Source: Phycisphaera mikurensis (GTDB lineage: Bacteria > Planctomycetota > Phycisphaerae > WQYP01). Taken from it: 55,982 nucleotides of DNA. The notes under the pieces were generated by a model, which saw only the letters and a list, made by a program, of their open reading frames with translations, did not search any database and was not told the DNA's origin. Location: NCBI GenBank assembly GCA_022730455.1, contig DZDI01000004.1, positions 1 through 55,982 of the forward strand, read 5' to 3'. Within the stretch, counting starts at the first letter, position 1. The number at the start of each line of letters is the position of its first letter. Positions 51,907 to 55,982 of this stretch are shown here, in pieces. The translations under genes were made by a program, and so were the position numbers.

Positions 51907-52305
51907 ATGGCAGAATTTGCTGCTGAAATCACGGAACTTGGCGATAAGATCGTCGCCCTCTCGCTGCTGCAAGCTCGTCAACTCAGCGATTATCTCAAAG
52001 AGAAGCACGGCATTGAGGCTGCCGCTGGCGGCGCAGTCATGATGGCTGCCCCGGCAGGCGGAGCCGCGGCCGGTGAGGCCAAGGCTGAAGAGCAGACCAC
52101 GTTTGACGTGGTGCTTAAGGCGGCTGGCGAAAAAACCATTCAGGTCATCAAGGTGGTTCGCGCCGTCACCAATCTGGGTCTGAAGGAAGCCAAGGAATTG
52201 GTTACCGCCGCACCCAAAGTGGTTAAAGCTGGCGTGGACAAGGCCGAAGCTGAAAAGCTCAAAAAGGAGCTTGAGGCCGAAGGCGCAACCGTCGAGCTTA
52301 AATAA
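51907..52305 (+). CDS. rplL: 50S ribosomal protein L7/L12
   Basis: [72 protein letters not shown]. Confidence 0.98.
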   Translation: MAEFAAEITELGDKIVALSLLQARQLSDYLKEKHGIEAAAGGAVMMAAPAGGAAAGEAKAEEQTTFDVVLKAAGEKTIQVIKVVRAVTNLGLKEAKELVTAAPKVVKAGVDKAEAEKLKKELEAEGATVELK

Positions 52306-52364
52306 GTCCGGCGCATAGGCGGTATACCGAATCATTCCGCCTGTCGAAATTGGCAGACCACGTA

Positions 52365-52399
52365 GGGGTGAAGTCCATGAGACTTCACCCCTTTTTTTT
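52365..52399 (+). terminator. Intrinsic terminator after rplL
   Basis: GGGGTGAAGTC-CATGA-GACTTCACCCC followed by eight T. Confidence 0.95.
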
Positions 52400-52507
52400 C
52401 TCAATCGCAATACAATCACACGGAACCGAAGCCGTTTAGAGGAAAAATGGCGGGTTGCCCCGCGATCCGCCATCGAGTGCCGATTCGGATTTTCAACGAT
52501 GGACAAC

Positions 52508-52792
52508 TCACGACTTGACCGCAATCTTGCGGGCTTTGGCCGCGGAGCTACTGTCAAATGTTGTGGATTGGCTCAATCAGGCGGCGATATTTTCCACATC
52601 GACAGGAATGCCGATACGGAAGGTGCGGCGATAGTGCCCCAATTCATATTCCTGCAATAAATATTGCGGTCGAGAGGCCGTCGGTATCACGCTTACTTCC
52701 ACCGACAATGCCCCATTTTCATAGGTCACCGATACACCCTCCTGTGTGGCACCAGTAACAAAGTCCATGCCAAAACGCGATTTTATTAACAT
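52508..52792 (-). pseudogene. Decayed Hsp20/alpha-crystallin gene remnant
   Basis: VSVTYENGALSVEVSVIPTASRPQYLLQEYELGHYRRTFRIGIPVDVENIAA, in-frame TGA at 52577-52579, then same-frame C-terminus SSSAAKARKIAVKS*; N-terminus missing. Confidence 0.65.
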
Positions 52793-53240
52793 AATTCATT
52801 TTGATACAACATGATATATTTTTCACCGCGCAACGGGGCAAGAATGAATTGGCGCTCGATGAGTGCTGCAGCATCTGCCATTGTGACAGGTAAAAGCGCC
52901 CGATTCCGCGCTCATAATACACGTTTCACAGGTAAATAAAATTGCAATTAGCGCAGGATAAACAATCGAATGAGACTTATGCCCGCTGGTTTGATACGAT
53001 AAGGGCAGCGGCGCAGTCGGCCAGATACCGATGGCAAAGTTTTTTGAAGGCTGCTTTTTTGCACGTTGTATTGGAAGTTGAACGCAATTCTTCAAGGCAT
53101 GGACGCCATCACGGCGGGTACTGCTTCAAAATAAATAGGTTCAATGGGCCGTCGAATGGCGGTGCTTATGTTGTTCCGCAGGCAGCTATTGGGTCGATAA
53201 TACCAACAGGCGGCAGCGGGTTTGTGTATGGAGCCACGAA

Positions 53241-54605
53241 TTGATGCGCGATTCCTCAAAGCAGAAAAAATATTTTGTTCTGGACACCAGCGTTCTGCTG
53301 CATAATCCGGCGGCGCTGTTTTCGTTTGATGACAACGAAGTGGTCATACCGTTTGATGTACTTGAGGAACTCGATAAATTCAAAAAAGACACCAATGACG
53401 TGGGCCGTAATGCCCGGACGGTGATTCGTCATCTCGACCAATTGCGGCAGAAAGGGCATTTAAGCGAGGGGGTGGAATGGAACGGCCACCACGGGTTGAT
53501 CCGCGTGGCAATGGAGCACACCAGCGTACCGAGCCTGAGCGAAGCGGTGCCGGACAACCGGATCATAGCGGCGGCGTGGCGGCTGAAGCAAGAAAACAAG
53601 CCGGTGATATTCATCAGTAAGGACATTAACGCACGCATTAAATCGGACGCGCTGGGCATTGCGGCGGAAGATTATGAATCGCAAAAGGTGGATTACGAAT
53701 CGCTCTACTCCGGTTTCCGTGAACTGGAGGTGGAAAGTCCAGTCATCGAGCGGCTTTACAACGAAAAGCGGTTACCCCTGGCCAGCACGTTTCTGGGCAA
53801 GCTGGACCCGCCGCTGTCACCCAATGAATATGTATTATTTAAAAATGTGGATGCGCCGGATGACGCCAGCAAGACGGGCTTGGCCCGATATGTACCATCC
53901 ACCGGGTCCGTACTGGCCTTGACGCGGATGAAAAAGGCCTGCTTTGGCATATTGCCGCGGAACGTTCAGCAGATTATGGCGCTTGATCTGCTGCTGGATG
54001 ACGACGTACAGATGGTTACGTTGATGGGCACGGCGGGTACGGGTAAAACCCTGCTGGCCCTGGCCGCCGGCATGACCAAATGCTTCAATGAGCAGCGTTA
54101 CGAGCGGTTGCTGGTGGCGCGGCCGATCATGCCGCTTGGAAAAGATATTGGTTTTTTGCCCGGCAGCAAGGATGAAAAGCTGGCTGCGTGGATGCAACCC
54201 ATATTCGACAACTTGGAGTTTTTGCTTACTGATCGGCGGGTGCATTCCGCGGAATCTGCGAACGTTGAAGCTAAATTAAAACAGTTGGTGGAAACCGGCA
54301 AAGTGGTGCTTGAGGCACTGACGTATATCCGAGGCCGCAGCATTCCGCATCAGTTTATGATTGTGGATGAAGCACAAAACCTGACACCGCATGAGATCAA
54401 GACTATCGCCAGCCGGGTGGGTGAAGGCACAAAAATTGTGCTTACCGGCGACGCCGAGCAGATTGATAACCCCTATCTGGACGCCAATTCCAATGGGCTC
54501 TCGTTTACGATTGAAAAATTAAAAGCGTCGGATTTGGTGGGACACGTCACACTGGAAAGGCCGGAGCGCAGCAGCCTGGCCACGCTGGTGGTCAAAGAGC
54601 TTTAA
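53241..54605 (+). CDS. PhoH family protein with N-terminal PIN domain (YlaK-like)
   Basis: KKYFVLDTSVLLHNPAALFSFDDNEVVIPFDVLEELDKFK (PIN); GTAGTGKTLLALAAGM (Walker A); FMIVDEAQNLTPHEIKTIASRVGEGTKIVLTGDAEQID. Confidence 0.95.
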   Translation: MMRDSSKQKKYFVLDTSVLLHNPAALFSFDDNEVVIPFDVLEELDKFKKDTNDVGRNARTVIRHLDQLRQKGHLSEGVEWNGHHGLIRVAMEHTSVPSLSEAVPDNRIIAAAWRLKQENKPVIFISKDINARIKSDALGIAAEDYESQKVDYESLYSGFRELEVESPVIERLYNEKRLPLASTFLGKLDPPLSPNEYVLFKNVDAPDDASKTGLARYVPSTGSVLALTRMKKACFGILPRNVQQIMALDLLLDDDVQMVTLMGTAGTGKTLLALAAGMTKCFNEQRYERLLVARPIMPLGKDIGFLPGSKDEKLAAWMQPIFDNLEFLLTDRRVHSAESANVEAKLKQLVETGKVVLEALTYIRGRSIPHQFMIVDEAQNLTPHEIKTIASRVGEGTKIVLTGDAEQIDNPYLDANSNGLSFTIEKLKASDLVGHVTLERPERSSLATLVVKEL

Positions 54606-55915
54606 TCCTTCGGCGATTTTACCGCGATCCGCCCGTGGCTTTCGCCACGGCTACTGGCCAGCAGGCCGCCGTCCGCCATTTCACGAAACGGCGAATTCGT
54701 ACGGACGCTGTTGCGAAACTCACCGGGCGTATGGCCGGTGCGCCGTCTGAATAAGGTGGAGAGCTGAGGTGCACTTCGCAGCCCGACCTTTTCGGCAATC
54801 TTTTCCAGTGACCAGTTGGTTTCCAGCAATAAATTTGTGATATTAGCCGTAAGCACACTGAGAATCTCATCCTTGGGCGACCTATTAAGCACATCCTTAA
54901 ATCGATGTTCCAACCAACTGCGCGATACAGATTTTGTAGTGGCGGCAAGGTGATCGAGAATGCGTTCCACAGTAATTCGGCACCCGGCATTTTCACGGAT
55001 AAAACGCAGGGCCGCAGCCAAAACTGGATCATCAACCGCCACGATATCCGTACTACGGCGGGTGACAACCCTGATCGGTGAAACCAAAATTTCCTTTTCC
55101 ACTGAACCGGTCCCGGCCATCATAGCGGCCAGCGTCTCCGCTGCCATATAACCGATACGCTCCGTGGCGGGTGCCACGCTGGACAATGGTGGATTGGCGA
55201 GTTCGCACAACACATCGTCGTTATCAAAGCCGACGACGGCAACTTGATCCGGCACCAATAGATGACTGCACCGGCAGGCATTGAGCACTTGCTGCCCGCG
55301 AATATCGTTACACGCCATGACACCGACTGGCTTGGGCAAACTGATCAACCAATCCTCCAGCTCTGCCTCGTGCAGGAGCGATTGGGCTTCAATTGCGGCG
55401 ATCCGCATGCCGGATCGAACCCTGTCGCCCTCATAGACGGCGATTTTTCGATCAGAAATGCCGATGGCTTGGATAAAATAATCTCTTAAATGCTCGGAAT
55501 AATCGGCACCGGCGAATCCACAGAAGGCAAAATGACGCAAGCCTCGTGCCCGCAGGTGTTCCCACGCCAACTCTGCGGTGCGCTGCTCGTTGTTGCAAAT
55601 CCGCGGAATCTTGGAATGAGGGTGGATTCCCCGCAAATCAACGGCCGGTATCTTTCGGCTTCGGATGTAATTCAATTCTTCGCGTGTTTCAATGCGAGCA
55701 ATGATGCCATCACATTTCGCCTTTACCAGCCAAGGCGGAATGGAATCACCAAGCATGCGCTCCTGGTACAGTATGGACCAGTTGTCATGAACGCGTATGA
55801 ACTTGGCAATGCCACGGAGAAGGCCCCGACCGTACACCCGGGAGGATTCAATCAATAGCCCGACGGTTTTTCTGGGAGAACCGGAGTCAAGCGGGGTTAC
55901 GACTGCCTTCGCCAA
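54602..55915 (-). CDS. XylR-type AraC family regulator (LacI-like sensor plus AraC HTH)
   Basis: TVGLLIESSRVYGRGLLRGIAKFIRVHDNWSILYQE; VAVVGFDNDDVLCELANPPLSSVAPATERIGYMAAE; HTH IAEKVGLRSAPQLSTLFRRRTGHTPGEFR. Confidence 0.92.
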   Translation of the reverse strand: MAKAVVTPLDSGSPRKTVGLLIESSRVYGRGLLRGIAKFIRVHDNWSILYQERMLGDSIPPWLVKAKCDGIIARIETREELNYIRSRKIPAVDLRGIHPHSKIPRICNNEQRTAELAWEHLRARGLRHFAFCGFAGADYSEHLRDYFIQAIGISDRKIAVYEGDRVRSGMRIAAIEAQSLLHEAELEDWLISLPKPVGVMACNDIRGQQVLNACRCSHLLVPDQVAVVGFDNDDVLCELANPPLSSVAPATERIGYMAAETLAAMMAGTGSVEKEILVSPIRVVTRRSTDIVAVDDPVLAAALRFIRENAGCRITVERILDHLAATTKSVSRSWLEHRFKDVLNRSPKDEILSVLTANITNLLLETNWSLEKIAEKVGLRSAPQLSTLFRRRTGHTPGEFRNSVRTNSPFREMADGGLLASSRGESHGRIAVKSPKD

Positions 55916-55982
55916 TCAGCTTAGGATGCGGTAATAAATAAAGGTAGCAAGAAGGTAGCAAGTATGTCTTAACGATTGGGGG

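Noticed and set aside
55940-55962. Tandem AAGGTAGCAAG repeat
   Set aside because: Only two 11-bp units at the window edge; not enough to call an iteron or CRISPR.
32-55973. TATGTCTTAAC shared near both window ends
   Set aside because: Only 11 nt; such matches are expected by chance in 56 kb.
1-55982. CRISPR arrays, rRNA or tRNA genes, prophage
   Set aside because: No regularly spaced direct repeats, no rRNA-like tracts, no convincing T-loop/acceptor pairings outside coding genes, and no phage structural genes recognised.

Overview
The window is a gene-dense bacterial chromosomal segment. Planctomycete (Phycisphaerae-like) origin is inferred from protein style: prepilin-type proteins with an H-X9-DG-like tail, a PEP-CTERM protein, XylR-type AraC regulators and NPCBM-GH27 / GH116 glycosidases. 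No database search was run. Housekeeping genes recognised: murQ, guaA, panB, uppS, purA, cbiX-like, nrdR, ptsI, rpoC, rpoB, rplA, rplJ, rplL and a PIN-PhoH ATPase. Accessory content: an ECF sigma/anti-sigma pair, a PEP-CTERM protein, a phosphate-selective-porin-like protein, a carbohydrate block (GH27, esterase/beta-propeller fusion, GH116, two XylR-like regulators), an IS4-like transposase remnant, a decayed Hsp20 gene and several short dispersed repeats. Most notable observations: (1) the usually collinear rplKAJL-rpoBC cluster is split into divergent rpoBC (-) and rplAJL (+), with no rplK/nusG/secE, driven by back-to-back promoters; (2) a strong promoter (TTGACA-N18-TATATT) opens a ~490-nt hairpin-rich untranslated leader before rplA that I cannot assign to a known RNA family; (3) a 142-bp MITE-like element (21/22-bp inverted repeats, ATCCA flanking duplication) lies at the start codon of the ECF sigma gene; (4) a GH116 enzyme carries an inserted GATase-like domain; (5) a FlgI-like domain occurs in a predicted lipoprotein with no flagellar context; (6) a candidate intergenic ncRNA with an intrinsic terminator lies at ~14.6 kb. 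No CRISPR array, rRNA or tRNA was recognised.
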